Below are positions 37,722-51,300 of a DNA stretch of 64,000 bases, one piece after another. The first letter of the stretch is position 1. Every line of letters starts with the position of its first letter. Position numbers and translations under genes: made by a program. The notes under the pieces were generated by a model, which had not been told where the DNA came from, searched no databases, and worked only from the letters and a program-made list of their open reading frames with translations. The stretch is from the NCBI GenBank assembly GCA_006538405.1, contig BJKQ01000001.1, positions 2,046,001-2,110,000 on the forward strand. Reading direction: 5' to 3'. This DNA is from Hansfordia pulvinata. Lineage: Eukaryota; Ascomycota; Sordariomycetes; Xylariales.

Positions 37722-39429
37722 ATGTTGCCCTCATATACGACCTCCAACAAATCCAAGATGGCGCCGCGCCATCACGGATCGGCGGCATACTCCAATGGCT
37801 ATCCCTCGTCCAAGACGTTCGAGATATCACCACACAGGTAAGCCGCTGTCGCTGCACCCCGACCGGTCACGAGGCTGACTCCCTGACTCCTCTCCTCAGA
37901 TTTCAACCACGCGCCTCTACCCCCGCGTCTCGCAGGCGGCGCGCCTTTCTCACCAAGATCGGCATAGTCGCTGCCGTGACAATATTCTTCGGTTTCTTCG
38001 TCTGGCCTGGTCGCAGCACGCTGACGTCCGTCTTCTCGCTCGGCCTCCTCTCCATGGACGTCGAAGAGTTGATAGACACGGTGCGATACTACGACCTCTC
38101 CAACGTCCAAGGAACCGCGCGCGGCTGGGAAAGAGAAGAGCGCATTCTCCTCTGCGTGCCGCTTCGCGACGCCGAGAAACACATCCCCATGATGTTTGCC
38201 CACCTGCGCAACTTGACCTACCCCCACCACCTCATCGACCTCGCCTTCCTGGTCTCCGACTCGACAGACCGGACTCTGGACCTCCTTGTTGAGAATCTGG
38301 AATATATGCAGTCCCACGAAGACTCGAAACAACCCTACGGTGAAATATCCATCATCGAAAAGGACTTTGGTCAGCAAGTGAACCAGGATGTCGAGAGTCG
38401 GCACGGTTTTGCCGCTCAAGCTGGCAGGAGGAAGCTAATGGCCCAGGCGCGCAACTGGCTCCTGAGTGCGGCCCTGCGCCCATACCACTCATGGGTGTAC
38501 TGGCGAGACGTCGATGTAGAAACTGCCCCCTTTACCATTCTGGAGGACCTGATGCGCCATAACAAGGACGTCATTGTGCCCAGTAAGATCACTGGCCCTA
38601 AACCTTGAAAACATCTCACTGACTTGGTATTTCCAGATGTTTGGAGACCTCTGCCTGACTGGCTGGGTGGAGAACAACCCTACGACTTAAACTCGTGGCA
38701 GGAGTCCGAGACGGCCCTCACCCTGGCAGACACGCTGGATGAGGATGCCGTCATTGTTGAAGGCTACGCCGAGTATGCGACCTGGCGTCCGCACTTGGCT
38801 TATCTGAGAGACCCTTATGGTGACCCTGACATGGAAATGGACTTGGACGGCGTCGGAGGCGTCAGTATCCTGGCCAAGGCTCGTGTCTTCAGATCTGGCG
38901 TGCACTTCCCTGCCTTTAGCTTCGAAAAGCACGCCGAGACTGAAGGGTTTGGCAAGGTAAGCTTCTCGATGATCAACCAAGTATCGCTGCTGCTGATACT
39001 AACCACCTTGACATAGATGTCGAAGCGCATGGGCTACTCGGTCGTCGGGTTGCCTCATTACACTATCTGGCATTTATACGAGCCTAGTGTCGACGACATC
39101 AAGCACATGGAGGTAAGCTTATCCTGGCGGCCCTAACAATATTGAAAACCGGAGGTTGACCCTATCTACAGGAGATGGAACAAGAACGGCGCAGCAAAGA
39201 GGCCCAAGAAAAGGCCAAAACGGACAGAGAGAAGAAAGTTGGGGAGCAGTTTGGTGATAGCAAGAGCCAGTGGGAGAAGGACAAGTCCGAGCTTGAAAAC
39301 CTGCAGAAAGCAACCGACGCGAATGGGGCCACGGGCCAGGACAAAACAGGGTCCGGCGCTGCCAACTCCAAGGCCGATGAAAAGGCCGACAGTAACCAGG
39401 GCGCCCAGCAAAAATTCGCTCAATCTTGA
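37722..39429 (+). CDS. ANP1: Mannan polymerase II complex subunit, ANP1/MNN9/VAN1 family (GT62)
   Basis: Exons 37722-37837, 37900-38582, 38637-38956, 39017-39112 and 39172-39429; 490 residues (yeast Anp1 has 500). A type II Golgi membrane protein: short basic N-terminus, one span near residues 58-74 (IGIVAAVTIFFGFFVW), then the lumenal catalytic domain. Family blocks: ERILLCVPLRDAEKHIPMMF, LAFLVSDSTDRT, and WVYWRDVDVETAPFTILEDL with its acidic metal-binding motif. KHAETEGFGKMSKRMGYSVV and GLPHYTIWHLYEPS complete the fold. It extends the alpha-1,6-mannan backbone with Mnn9/Van1-type partners. The C-terminal 85 residues form a charged coiled coil (ERRSKEAQEKAKTDREKKV), which favours Anp1 over Mnn9. 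A second in-frame ATG at 37758 could also start the protein. Subfamily assignment is the less certain part. Confidence 0.9.
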
Positions 39430-41300
39430 GAGGGCTTTGTTTACAGTGTTGAATTCGGATCTGCGCAGAATGGCATCTAGGGCCATTATCCTACCGCGAT
39501 GATCAAAACGACGACTGCCACCGTCCCCGATCTTTGACCGAACCAGAAGTTTGGTCCAGCCCGCCGCGGGTATAGCCCGCAATGTGTTGGCCGCTGCAGC
39601 AGATGGCTGTCGATTGACACGCCCGGGATCGAAGGTGCTGTGTAGAACACAAGAAGGCCACATTGATACAGGTCTGGAGGTTGAAGAAATGGTTTAGAGT
39701 CATGGCATTGGCGTTATCTATCTCGGAAATATCAGGAGCTTTTAAAGGATCCGCGGGAGCCTGGGAACCCCTGTGGCAAGCGGGTGCGAGTCGCTTGCAT
39801 ACTGGGGCATCGACCTGGCCTCCTTTTGCATACTGCCTGCCGAGAGACCGGATGCTTCTTGAAGTCGGCTCATGGCCAAGGAATGCATTTCGACCGGGTC
39901 AGGAGATGCCGGCTGCAAAGCATTCGTAGATGCGGCAGAGCTGATCTGCGGGTGGAGTCAACAGGATGCCGTGTACGAGTACTGCAACCCAAACCCACAC
40001 GTATACATATACAGAATCATCATTGCGTTATCGTTTGGTAAGCACACAGGACCGCGGTTGCCTCGCCCAGATGTGTGCGGGTTCTCGGAGAGTGACGACC
40101 GGTGTACGAGCCCGAGCCCGAGGCCGAGGCCGGCGTGGCCGGGTCCGGGTCCGGGTCCGGGATCAAAAACTGAATTCTGGGCGGAGTTGGACCCGGTTGA
40201 CGGGGACGGGCGATAATGTAGGTAGTTGGGCTGGAAAGCCACCTGGCCAGAATGGGGTTATCTATGAAGCTGCGAGTACCCATCCCGCCATCAGGGGCCC
40301 CGCCCTGCTCCTGCAACGGAGCAAGTCCACGCTGGGGTATGCCAACCATGCTGGGCTCTGCTTCCGTCGCTGGTCCCCAGGAGAGGGGCCGGGGCCGCAG
40401 TGGGGAGAGCGGTACTCGTACGGATACCTCAGCGGCGGCGGAGATCAGAAGGGAGTGGAGGGCTGCCCGCAGTGGATGGCTGTCCAGGGCTGTCCCCTCC
40501 TACCGGTACACAGATACATCTACCTGAGGTAATCATCTACATACATGTACGTGCCCTTCGAAAGTGGACTGCACTAGTAGCTTTCCCGTGCAGGCACCCG
40601 TACTCGTAGCGCTCACAGCTCCTCAAGCAGCTAAGGTAGGTACTTGTTAGAAGGTACCTAGGTAGGGGTACCTCTCATCCAAGGGGCGGGTCGCAGGTAG
40701 AGGCCACTCACTTACAGCCCGCCCGATCGATATCTTTTATCTGCAAGCTGATGGGTGAGGCCAGTCTGCGTCGCATGCCCGACAAACTCGACGACTTGAC
40801 CCGACCCGACACGACACGACACCATCGTGGCAACGCCCGCACTTGTCCGCTGCTTGCCGGCCGCTTGACCAGTTTACTGAGCCCTCCTGTTCTGCATCTG
40901 CCGCATGTCCTTGGCCGTTCTTCTCCGATTCTACCTCTCCCCCCCAGAGGCTCACGTAACCCTCGCCACCCGAAGGCTGCTTTCCACGTTGACTTGCCTC
41001 CCGGTTCTGCCACGACAGCTGGACCTCGAAAACCGACACCGACATCGCACCCCGAAATCTGAAGTTCAGGCTCTGCGGCCTCAGTCAGGTCTCGACACGA
41101 CACAAACGCCCACTTCCTTGCCCGATCTCGTCCTCCGCTTGCAGCGCCTTGCGCATTGAAACCTGCGCCCTGCCGAACCGCTGGGAACCGCCGTTTCCAC
41201 CATCGACGTCGCTCCCGCCGCTTCTTTCCCTTCTGCCCCCGAGTCTTCCGCGCTACGGTATAATCGCCCCGAATCCGTCCCCGTCTGCTCGCCCGCCCGT
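39430..41300. other. Intergenic region and 5' leader of the GEA gene
   Basis: About 1.9 kb. No gene supported. GGTCCG/GGCCGA repeats occur at 40115-40160 and a cluster of GGTACC/TACTCGTA motifs at 40410-40675. The final 450 bases are C-rich and probably transcribed leader. Confidence 0.45.
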
Positions 41301-44300
41301 ATGTCTGGAGCACCCGATCTACCTCCAGCCGACCAACAAGATGGCGCTCCAGACGTAGAAGCCCCCGGGCCCACGATCGACTTGACCCCGGTGGCCGACA
41401 TCCCCGGGCTGTCCTCCCTTCAGCCCAATGGCTCGCCGGCCGCCGTCGCCGAATCTCCAGCGCTGCAAGAGACAGCTGCCGCTTTCGCTGCCGCCACCAT
41501 GGGCATTGAAGCTGGCGGCGCGATGACGCCCCTCCAACGCCCTGCGATTGCGCAGTACCGCAGCCGCCCCGTCGCCGTTGCCGTCGACCCGGTCTCCCTC
41601 ATCATTTCCGAGTGTATATCTGTGACTTCCGTCATGCGCAAGCATGCTCGCTGGGCCGGCTCTTCTGTCTCCTCCATCCTGGGTGGCAACCCCAACCCCG
41701 TCCAGCTTGGCCCTCCGAGCCCCATGCTGCGCCCTGGCAGCAGAGGTCCCATGAGCCCCGCATCCACAGACGGCAACGCTGGGATTGAGGCTGGCGTTGC
41801 CAACCGCTGGGGCTTGCGCGGTCAGAAGGGGAGGAGCATGGCCGACAACCCTCTCATGGCTGGCTTTGGGCGCTTGCGTCACGACCTGTCTAGCTGCAAA
41901 GGTAAGCATCTTCTGTGCGCCCCGGTTACGTCTGCTTCCCAGATATCATGACACCGCTCACTGATCTCGCCATGATATGGAGCTGGGCGCGCTGTGGAAG
42001 TCTCGCGTGCCAACTGAGATAGCCACACGAGGTGCTGACGACTCACAGACATTCACGACTTCGATGCCCCGGCCCTGCTCACTCCCTTCCTTCAGGTCAT
42101 CCAGGCCTCCTCTACTTCCGCCCCAATCACAATACTTGCACTCAAGGCGATCCGCAAGTTTCTCTCCTACGGCTTCATTAGCCCGACTCCCCTCGCTTCC
42201 CTCTCGCTATGCAACTGCTCTCGACCGCCATCACCCACTGCCGATTCGAAGCTAGTGATTCTGCTCAAGACGAGGTCGTGCTGCTTATGATCCTGCACCT
42301 GATGGAGGACATGCTTTCGAGTCCTGGCGGCGCCACCTTGAGTGACGAGAGTGTCTGCGAGATGATGGAGACCGGTCTTACCATGTGCTGCCAATCACGG
42401 CTTTCTGAGTTGCTCAGAAGAACCGCCGAAGCCTCCATGGTACGCATGTGCCAAATTATCTTCGAGCATCTTAAGCATCTTGAGGTGGAGGCGGGAGACG
42501 ACCTAGAAGCTCTCGATGTCCAGACGAATGGCGACATGGACACCGTTCTCATGGTCCCATCTACGAACGGAAATGATGTAATTGCATCTTCCGACGCACC
42601 CGCCGAAGCTGAGCCGCGCCCCTCTTCCACGTCGGCTCCGCCCAACGAGGATTCCGCTCGCCCCTCGAGAGATACACCGATAGAGCCGCCCGTCTCCGAG
42701 GACATCAGGCCATATTCGCTTCCGTCCATCAAGGAGCTTTTCCGGGTTCTCGTCGATCTGTTGGACCCCCACGACAAGCAGCAAGGTGACCCCATGAGGG
42801 TCATGGCCTTGCGCATCATCCACGTGGCGCTGGAGGTGGCTGGCCCCTCGATAGGAAGACACCCGTCCCTGGCTTTCATCGCCGAAGACCGCCTGTGTCG
42901 CCACCTCTTTCAGCTGGTGCGTTCCGATAACATGGCCATCTTGCAAGAATCGCTGATCGTGGCCGGAACGTTGTTGGAGACTTGCCGTGGCGTATTGAAG
43001 CTGCAGCAAGAGCTCTTTCTGTCATACCTGGTTGCCTGCCTTCACCCCCCTATCGAGATTCCGAGGGAACCCGGAATCGATCCCTTCCTCTACGAAGGCA
43101 TTCCTCAAAGGCCAACTTCTGCCAAACCACCCCCTTCACAGCCAGGCAGTGGCCGTGCCACCCCAGTGCCTGTCAAGGATCGGCAAAGGCTTGGGATGGA
43201 GGGCGGTGCGAGAAAGCCCGACGCCCGTCAGGCCATGGTGGAGAGCGTTGGCGCCCTTGTTCGCATGCCCACGTTCTTGGTCGAGCTCTTTGTCAACTAC
43301 GACTGCGACATCAACCGCGGCGACTTGTGCGAAGACATGATTGGTCTTCTTTCCCGCAATGCGCTGCCCGACTCGGCGACTTGGAGCACTACTAGCGTGC
43401 CGCCATTATGCCTGGACGCACTGCTGGGCTACATACACACTCTTGCCGACAGACTTGACGATAAACAGATCACCGACGGTGTCCCGGACAGAGACGCCCT
43501 GCGCGAACAGAGGCGGAAGAAGAAGACGACCATCAAAGGCACAAACAAGTTCAACGAGAAGCCCAAGGAAGGCCTGATGTACCTCAAGGAGCAAGGTATT
43601 ATTGAGGACTCGCCCGCTTCCGTTGCGCGCTTTCTCAAAACCACTTCGAGAGTGTCCAAGGTCGTTCTCGGTGACTTCATCTCTAAGAGAGGCAACGACG
43701 ATTATCTTGACGAGTTTATGGAGCTCTTTGACTTTGCCGGGAAACGCGTCGACGAGGCGTTGCGAACGCTGCTGGAGAGCTTTCGCTTACCGGGAGAGTC
43801 TCCTCTGATTGAGCGAATTATCGTCTGTTTCGCCAAGAAGTACTTCGAGAAGAGCGGGAGTGGAGATGTGGCCAACGAAGACGCTGTCTACGTGCTGACG
43901 TACGCCATCATCATGCTGAATGTTGATCAGCACAGCCCTAAGGTCAAAGACGACAAGCGCATGGTCTTGGATAATTTTTCTCGCAATCTGCGCGGTGTGA
44001 ACAATGGCAAGGACTTCGAGCCGGAGTTTGTCGAGGCTGTTTTTACCGCCATCAAAACCAACGAAATCATTCTGCCAGACGAGCATGACAACAAGCACGC
44101 TTTCGATTACGCCTGGCGCGAGCTTCTCCTCAAGACCGAGTCGGCCGGACCCTTGGCTATTTGCCAGACGAACATTTTCGACGCCGACATGTTTGCCGCG
44201 ACATGGCAGCCCATCGTTTCAACGCTGTCGTACGTGTTCATGTCAGCCACGGACGACACCGTCTTTAACCGCGTCGTTGCTGGCTTCGACCAATGCGCGC

Positions 44301-46860
44301 GGATAGCGACTCGATACGGCAATGTCGACGCGCTTGACCATATCATTCGCAATCTGAGCTTCATGTCCACGCTTGAGCCGGATAACTTATCCAACACAGC
44401 ACTGAACACCGAGGTCAAGCAGTCAGACGGTAGCGCGGTCATGGTCAGCGAACTGGCCGTCAAGCTTGGCAGCGATCTCAAGGGCCAGCTCGCGACGCTC
44501 GTCCTCTTCAGCGTGGTAAAGGGAAGCGAGCACCTGATCCAAGATGGGTGGGAACACGTGAGTGAAATCAGTCCAGGCCAGGCCAGAAACTTGGCTTTGC
44601 TTGTTTCATACTGACACTGTACAGATCATCCGGATATGGCTCAACCTTTTCGTCAACTCGTTGATGCCCTCGTTCTTCAGTCATGAACTCGAATCCGAGT
44701 TCTTCACCGACTCGGAAATACCAACAACATTCCAGAAGTTCTCCAAACGCATCAAGCTTCCCAAGATTCCTCTGCACACGCCACAGGTTATTGACCGCGC
44801 AGCAAGGCCCCCCGAGTCAGGTCTCTTCTCCGCTCTGTCGTCGTACATCTCTAGTTATGCTGCCGATGACCCTCCAGAGCCGTCCAAAGAGGAAGAAGAC
44901 AGTGCGCTGACGACGCGCGATTGCATCATGACTTGCAAACTCGGTGACGTCTTCGCACAAGTCTCGTGAGTTCCCTCCCCGCCAGCCACGTTTGCAACTG
45001 GCTAACAGTCAAAGTCGCCTGCCCCTCGAGGGTCTCCAGGCGCTCGTGGAGCAGTTGCTGGATGAGCTGCCCGACGATGAATCTTCTGCGGTACCAGTCA
45101 TCAGTATGAAGAGCGACAGTGTTCCCACTTCGCCAGCCAATGGCCCCGAATCGCCCCCGAGAAGGCCCATTTACGACCCCAAGGTCGTTTACATCTTGGA
45201 GATGTGCACCGTGCTTGCTTTGCGGGACAGCGATGCCGTTGAGCTTCTCGGGAAAAGCGTAACGAAAGCGTTGCAGTCCGTTCTTAGGGATTCAGCCCGC
45301 TTCCACTCCTCTCTTGTTTCCAGGGCTGCTTTCTACCAGTTCCACATACTGAAGGCCAGCTATGTAAGTGCCCAGCCAGCGTTGGCCACCGCGCAATGCT
45401 AATCGGAACAGGACCATGACTTTGTTCGCGCGCCAGTGCTCCTGCACACGATACGCAATTTCCACAAGGATACATTGACCAAGACCTCACAATTGGTGCT
45501 CCAGGGGCTGAAAATCTGCATCGACCAGCCTGGTCCTCTTCGCAGTGAGATCATGACGTCGCCGGACTTTTGGGTTATCCTGCGTGTACTCGGTGACAGC
45601 GCCAACGCCTCCCCAGTCGTCTTTGATATATTGGAGGGAGGTGTCACGGGGACACCTTCAGCAATTATTGCGGACAACTATGAGGCCGCCATTAGGTTGC
45701 TGAGCGAATTCGCCACGGCCGCCAAGGTTGGCGCCGTGGCCGAGCAGAAGGGCGAGAAGAGGCAGAAGAATGCTCGCCCGCAGAAGAAAGAGGCCGCGAG
45801 GTATGTTTGCCTTTCCTTGATCACCAGTCCCCCCAGAACAACCTTGCTGACATACGACGGCAGTGAGAATGCAATTGTCTCCCGAGGCGTTCGGGCGGTC
45901 AACCTCATCGCCAGCATGACCGCACGAATTCCCCACCTAATGAAGCAGTCTCACCTCGAGAGCAGCGAAGGTAAGACCACCCCCCTCCCAAGGTGTCGTT
46001 CGCAGAAGCGGCTCGATTCCGCATACCTGGCCAGTATCGCTAATGCCCCCTGCCACCCAGCCTGGTCCGCGTACTGGCTACCGATTTTTCAAGCCTTGAC
46101 GGCGCAGTGCACCAATCCTTGCCGCGAGGTGCGCAGCCTGGCGTTCTCGTCGCTGCAGCGGTCGCTGCTGTCGCCCGAGCTGACGTGCAGTGACCATAAG
46201 GAGTGGACAGCCATCTTCGGCGAGGTACTGTTCCCGCTGATCTTGCGACTGCTCAAGCCTGAGGTCTACCAGTCGGACCGTGACGGGATGAGTGAGACAC
46301 GCGTGCAGGCAGCCTCGTTGCTGTGCAAGGTCTTCCTGCAGTACCTGGTTCTATTGTCTGATTGGGAAGGGATGCTGGACCTGTGGCTGCGCATCATCGA
46401 CATCATGGACCGTCTGATGAACAGCGGGCAAGGGGACAGCCTCGAGGAGGCTGTGCCCGAGAACCTCAAGAACGTCCTGCTCTTCATGGCCAGCAGCGGC
46501 TACCTGGTCCCTCCCAGCCGCGACCCGGGCCAGGAGAAGCTGTGGTCCGAGACTTGGAAGCGCATCGACCGCTTCCTGCCCGACCTGCGCTCCGAGCTCG
46601 CTCTGGAAGACAACAACGCGGGAGGAAGCGGTCAAGGCGAAAGCTCCGCGGCCCCCCCGGCCCTCGATCCGGCACCTTCAGCACAGGGCCAAGGGAAGGA
46701 AGGCATCGCCCCCGAGGTGACAGACAAAGCCGGCGGTGAGAAGGACGAGGAAGACGAGGAGGAGGAAGAAGAGGAGGGAGGCGAAGAGAAGCCGGAAGAG
46801 GCAGAGGAGTCTGCCGACGCCGACGTCGCAGGGAAAGACAAGGGCGACAAGGCGGACTAG
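41301..46860 (+). CDS. GEA2: Sec7-domain ARF guanine exchange factor, GEA1/2-GBF1 type, frame broken once
   Basis: Exons 41301-41901, 42049-44557, 44625-44965, 45015-45363, 45412-45800, 45864-45970 and 46061-46860; about 1698 residues once one missing base is allowed for. It activates ARF on early Golgi membranes for COPI vesicle formation. The DCB region includes DPVSLIISECISVTSVMRKH and ILALKAIRKFLSYGFISP. The HUS box is NYDCDINRGDL. The Sec7 domain lies near residues 685-880, with the exchange glutamate in ESFRLPGESPLIERI and the partner block YVLTYAIIMLNVDQHSPKVK. Long HDS helices follow, then an acidic tail. The frame slips at C-run 42189-42192: ISPT continues as PRFPLAMQLLSTAITHC only if one C is added. 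Otherwise translation would run into an early stop. Most likely an assembly error, since this exchange factor is normally essential. Confidence 0.92.
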
Positions 46861-47340
46861 TTAAGTCCTAGTTGATGACGAACAGGTGACGAGGACCAAG
46901 AGGACCAAACTTGGAACCCTTATACAAGATATGCCACTGTACAAAGCAAGAGGAAGAACGGGAGGAGCGGTAGAGCAAGTAGGCAAAGAGTCGCATGGCT
47001 GCATCGCGTCTCCCAAGAACGGGACAACACGAATAGAGGATCAACATCGTTTTTCCAAGTGCACATACGCAACTTGAACAGTTGGAAAGTGGCCTGCGCC
47101 TGCTTTGACTGTGAACTTCGTTACGAATGGCCGTGAATGAGACAACCAAGCAAGAAGTAATACGTGGGCGGCTCACGGACAATTGGGGATGGCAATGTCT
47201 ATTCGGTGGATACAGCCGCATATGTCTATTCGGTGGATACACTCGCATGACAACAATGGCTGATTTTTTGATCTATTCTTTTTTTTTTGGTTCCTTTTCG
47301 GTCCTCCACCTCAGTGCAGGAAACGAGCAGGCCCTGCCGT
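46861..47340. other. 3' intergenic region between convergent GEA and snRNP genes
   Basis: 480 bases; no gene seen. A short direct repeat, TGTCTATTCGGTGGATACA, occurs at about 47194-47212 and 47224-47242. Confidence 0.5.
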
Positions 47341-48372
47341 CTACTGCCTCTGGTACGTGACCTTGATGAGCTTGGCGCCGTCGGCCAGCGCCATGCCCGC
47401 GGTGTTCTCCTTGGCGGTGATGGCGCCGGCCTCGGCCTCGTACTCGATGAAGGCGATGCCCTTGCGGCCGGGGACGAGGCGCACCTCGCGGAAGCCCTCG
47501 AAGCGGCCGAAGATGGCGGTGAGCGCCTCGACGTCGCAGTCGTCGGGCAGGTTCTGCACGAACAGGATCTTGTTGGGCGGCAGGTACTCGTCGGGCACGA
47601 CGGCGGCCGCGCCGCCCGCCTGCCCCGCGGTGGCCTTGAGTCCGGAGGCCGCGGCTGGCGCCGCGCCGGGCTTGGCACCGTCCGGCCCGCGCTTCTGCTC
47701 CTCGGCGGCCTCGGCGGCCTTCTTCTTGTCTGTAGCTCGCGGAGCAGAGGCGCCGGTGTCAGCGAGCGGGCTTGTTTGTCCAGGCAGTGGAGAAAAGATG
47801 CAGTAGAGGGCGGGCGCGAAGACTCACCCTTCTCGGCCAGGCGGCGGCGCTGGTGCAGCTCGAAGTCGTGGTCGGAGCCCTGCTGCTTGACGGTGGCGTC
47901 GCTGCGGGTGCGGGCGATGGCGAGGTGCATGGGCTTGCCGAAGAGCTCGAAGCCCTGCAGCTCCTCGACGGCGGTGTGGGCGGGCTCGGGCTTGTCGAAG
48001 ACGACGAAGGCCTGGCCCTTGGCCTTGAGGTTGGCCTTGGCGACGACGTCGATGACGTCGCCGTACTCGGAGAAGATGAGGGTCAGGGACTCGCACAGCT
48101 TGTCGAGCTTGACGCGCTCCTCGAGGTTGCGTACGTAGACGCTGCGCTTACCTCTCACCGCGGTGGGTGCAACTGTTAGCTACGGGTTCCTTTGATGGGG
48201 TCTGCTCTTACGGCAGCGCCCGGCGCGCCCTTGTCCAGGTCTGTGTGTGTGTGTGTGGACAGAGGGGCGACGGCGGGTGCTTCATCGGGGAACGGGGGCA
48301 CGACACGGTCGCGCGGTATGTGTCGGAGTGCAATGACACATACGTTGCGATAGGAGGGCCGGAAGAAGCCAT
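47341..48372 (-). CDS. U1A/U2B''-type snRNP protein with two RRMs
   Basis: Exons 48372-48344, 48141-47828 and 47729-47341; 243 residues, phases consistent. Exon 1 (MASSGPPIA) joins through a GTATGT...GCGCAG intron of 202 nt to TVYVRNLEERVKLDKL, the family's usual opening. RRM1 has RNP2 VYVRNL and RNP1 KGQAFVVF, then ELQGFELFGKPMHLAIARTR and SDATVK. A Lys/Ala-rich linker (DKKKAAEAAEE) leads to RRM2, with ILFVQNLPDDC and GIAFIEYEAEAGAI, ending KLIKVTYQRQ. These proteins bind U1 or U2 snRNA loop regions in the spliceosome; fungi often have one protein for this role. The first intron contains a short CA repeat. The continuous frame upstream of the GCGCAG acceptor begins only with GTG, so the spliced start is preferred. 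Confidence 0.9.
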
Positions 48373-51300
48373 CTCTGCCAGGTCTGCGCAAGGCTGCTGT
48401 TTTGCGGGGCCTGTTCCTGTGATCTCGACTGGCTGGTGTGATGGCGGTGCGATCAAGCCGGAGGTGTAGTTGAGGGAGATGGCAACGCGTGCAGTGATGG
48501 TTGTTGGACCTCGTCAATGCGGCTCTGCCAGTCAATGGAGCCGCTGTCGCCCGCAGGCGAAGTACCCAGGTACTTACCAGATGGCTTGCGCAATCTACAT
48601 AGGTAAGGTACCTAAGGGCGCAGAATTTTCGTACCTAAAGTAGAGGTCGAGCTCAGGTACCTGTGGTACCTAGCTTACTTGTAGGCAGCCCTAACGGAGT
48701 AGAGCAAGTACCGGGAATTCGCTGAGCACCGTACAAGACGGCCGTGCAGACCACCAGATGGATCACGAACTTGACTCGTGCGCATGCGTGCACCGTCTTT
48801 TTCACTACAGTTTCTAGTAGACGCGTCGCACGTTGCAAGTAAGAAAGGGGAGGGGGGGTTTGTCGCGATACCAGCCTTGCCTCAGGGACCTTTCTGTACT
48901 GGTGGAAGGGTCTGCAACTTGAACACATATCATTCTTGCTGTGGTGCAATTTCAACAGCATGCCTGAAGCATGGACCAGACGAGAGCTTCATTTGCCGTT
49001 GCAGGAATGCCCTCCGTCCTACCTGCGTCAACTTTACGGGTACTGGGTGTTGTGTCTCTCGCTCTAATGACCAGCTAGAAACGAGTACAAATAATAAAGG
49101 GGAGGGGGGCTGCGAGATGGCCCTTTGAAGCTGGTCCCATTGCACCTCTTTCCTCTTCAGCTACTCGTGCTCGTCCGGGGAAAATACGAGTAGGCATTCA
49201 GCACAGAATAGTCGATGGAGCTGTGCAAGGGGCAGGCAAGTCCGCGGGCGGGCTCTGCGTGGTCTGATTCGCGTTTGGGCACCAGAGGCTCTGCCGATCA
49301 CCGCAAGGAACGAACAATTACGCGTCCTCGCGCTTGCGAGTGAGTCTCTAAGGTACCTAAGGGAGGGTGAATGGTAGGAACAGATATACTCCATCATACC
49401 TGGTAGTTAGGCCCAAAACACGTGCGTAAGGTAGTCGTACGTATCCACAAGGTACTCGTACGAACGTACCTAGCGCGTATCACGCCGTAGGTACTTTCGT
49501 CTTTCTCATTCCGAGGCAAAACGGGACCTTCGGAGAGAACCTCGAGTGCCTCGCCAGTGGAAAGAAGGGTTCTCAGCACGTGTGGTCGCTTTCCTGGATG
49601 CTTGTGTTAAAGAGGCACAGAGGTCCCGAGCCGAGTACAACAATAATTCGAGAGCTGCTTATCTCATTATTGCGAATCCCGAACTGCGCCGCTTCCAGAC
49701 GCGAGCGTTGCTATTCATACCAGCGACGGAAGGGTGAAGGCTTGGGTTCTGACAGGGGACCGGCTGCTCCTTTGGCGGGGCCGCGCGCTGACCGGAACCC
49801 AGGAGAGATCCCACTCGAGAGTACGGATACTCGTCTCGTTGGGAAGCCCAAACCTGCTCAGACGTCGCAAGGCTGTCTGCCTGTCTGTCGTTTCTCGTCG
49901 TTTCTCTCTCTCCCCATGGTAGCTCTCCTCGTGGTAGGAAAAGCAAGGGGAAACCCGCGTAGGCGGGTCAGGACCCCCGTCGCTTAGCGACAGGGGAAAT
50001 GGTGATGGCCATTGAGGGCAATCTGTAACGAATGCACGATCTAACCAACTTGACTGCGCTGTCTCGCGGCGGTGCTCCAACCAGAGATTCGCAATCACAG
50101 CCGAACCGCCGTGTTAGTGCACCCCCTTTAACCTGGAGTACGAGTACCTGTGTGCCTGTCGGGAGTTCTCACACGTGAGAGTATTGAAATCATTGCTCAT
50201 CATCCTCTGTCGAATGCGTAGCTTTTCAAGCACAAGTACGGATACTCGTAGATGGCCTGCAGGGTCGAGTAATCGGGCGGCCTAGATTCTCGCTGGAACT
50301 CTGCCGCAACCCCCCTAGCCCGTGGACGTGATGATGGTGCGTCAGACGCAGAGGATAGAGCAGAGGCATTCCATCGCGGGTGGCGTGCCCAGCAGCACAG
50401 AGAGAGCCGACAGGCAACTTCTGGCGCGCACCAAAGTTGGCGCGAGTCTGCTGTCAAAACCCACGCCGGCACTTGATGACTGGAGCGGCCCTTGGCGACA
50501 GATATCCGCCATCAGAGACAGACGGCGCGGCAGCGCCGTCTCCAACCTACAGGCAGCTAATCGAGGACCCCGTAACGGGCCACCGGGCACGCACCCACGC
50601 ACCCACGCACCGTACGAGTCTACGAGCCCTCGACCAACCTAACCCATGCCTCCGACACGGTGCGTAGAGCGGAGCGTGTTCTTCTACAAATTTACCAGGA
50701 ACAGCGAGGGTACCTACTATCTGCTCGCACATGCTGGCACTCGGGCTCCGTCAGTTCCATTGATGAGTCGCCCGGACGAGTGGGCCAGGCGGTGGTTGGC
50801 ACGTTGGAAGCAGCGACCCATTTGGGGGCATCCATCGGTCGATGCTGGCAGTTGGAACTCGTCAACGTTGCAGCAGTCTCTGCGCGCGTGTACGGGTACT
50901 TGTACCTCCATGCCGGGTATGCCCTCGCTACCACAACGCGCGTACTCGGACGGAGTACTCGTACGGGTACCAGCCTCCCGCCCGTCCTGCATGGAACAGA
51001 AGACCACCCACCCGCAGTTAGGTGTCATCGGCGCCCGTCGGCGCCATGACGCAAGCGAACGGGGGCCCCTCGCGGCCAACTCCGTTCAGCCGTATTCCAT
51101 TGCCCGGTTTGCTATTTCTGAAACAGGCGGCAAGGGATCCTGATTGGCAGCCGATCGGACCTGGCAGAGTGCCACGGGTGCCTCGCTCGGCTCCATCCAA
51201 CAGGCTCAGCGCTGAGCCCGCCACTCCCCGACCCGGAATCCTGCCTGCGTTGCGTTGCAACCTCCACGTTTCCTCGTCCCGCAGGGCCTGCGGCCGTTTC

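Noticed and set aside
42180..42215. Programmed ribosomal frameshift in GEA
   Set aside because: No slippery heptamer or expected structure seen, and similar one-base slips occur in three other genes, which points to a shared technical cause.
50646..51143. 165-residue plus-strand frame
   Set aside because: Crosses TACTCGTA motifs, has no recognisable domain and conflicts with equally long overlapping frames.
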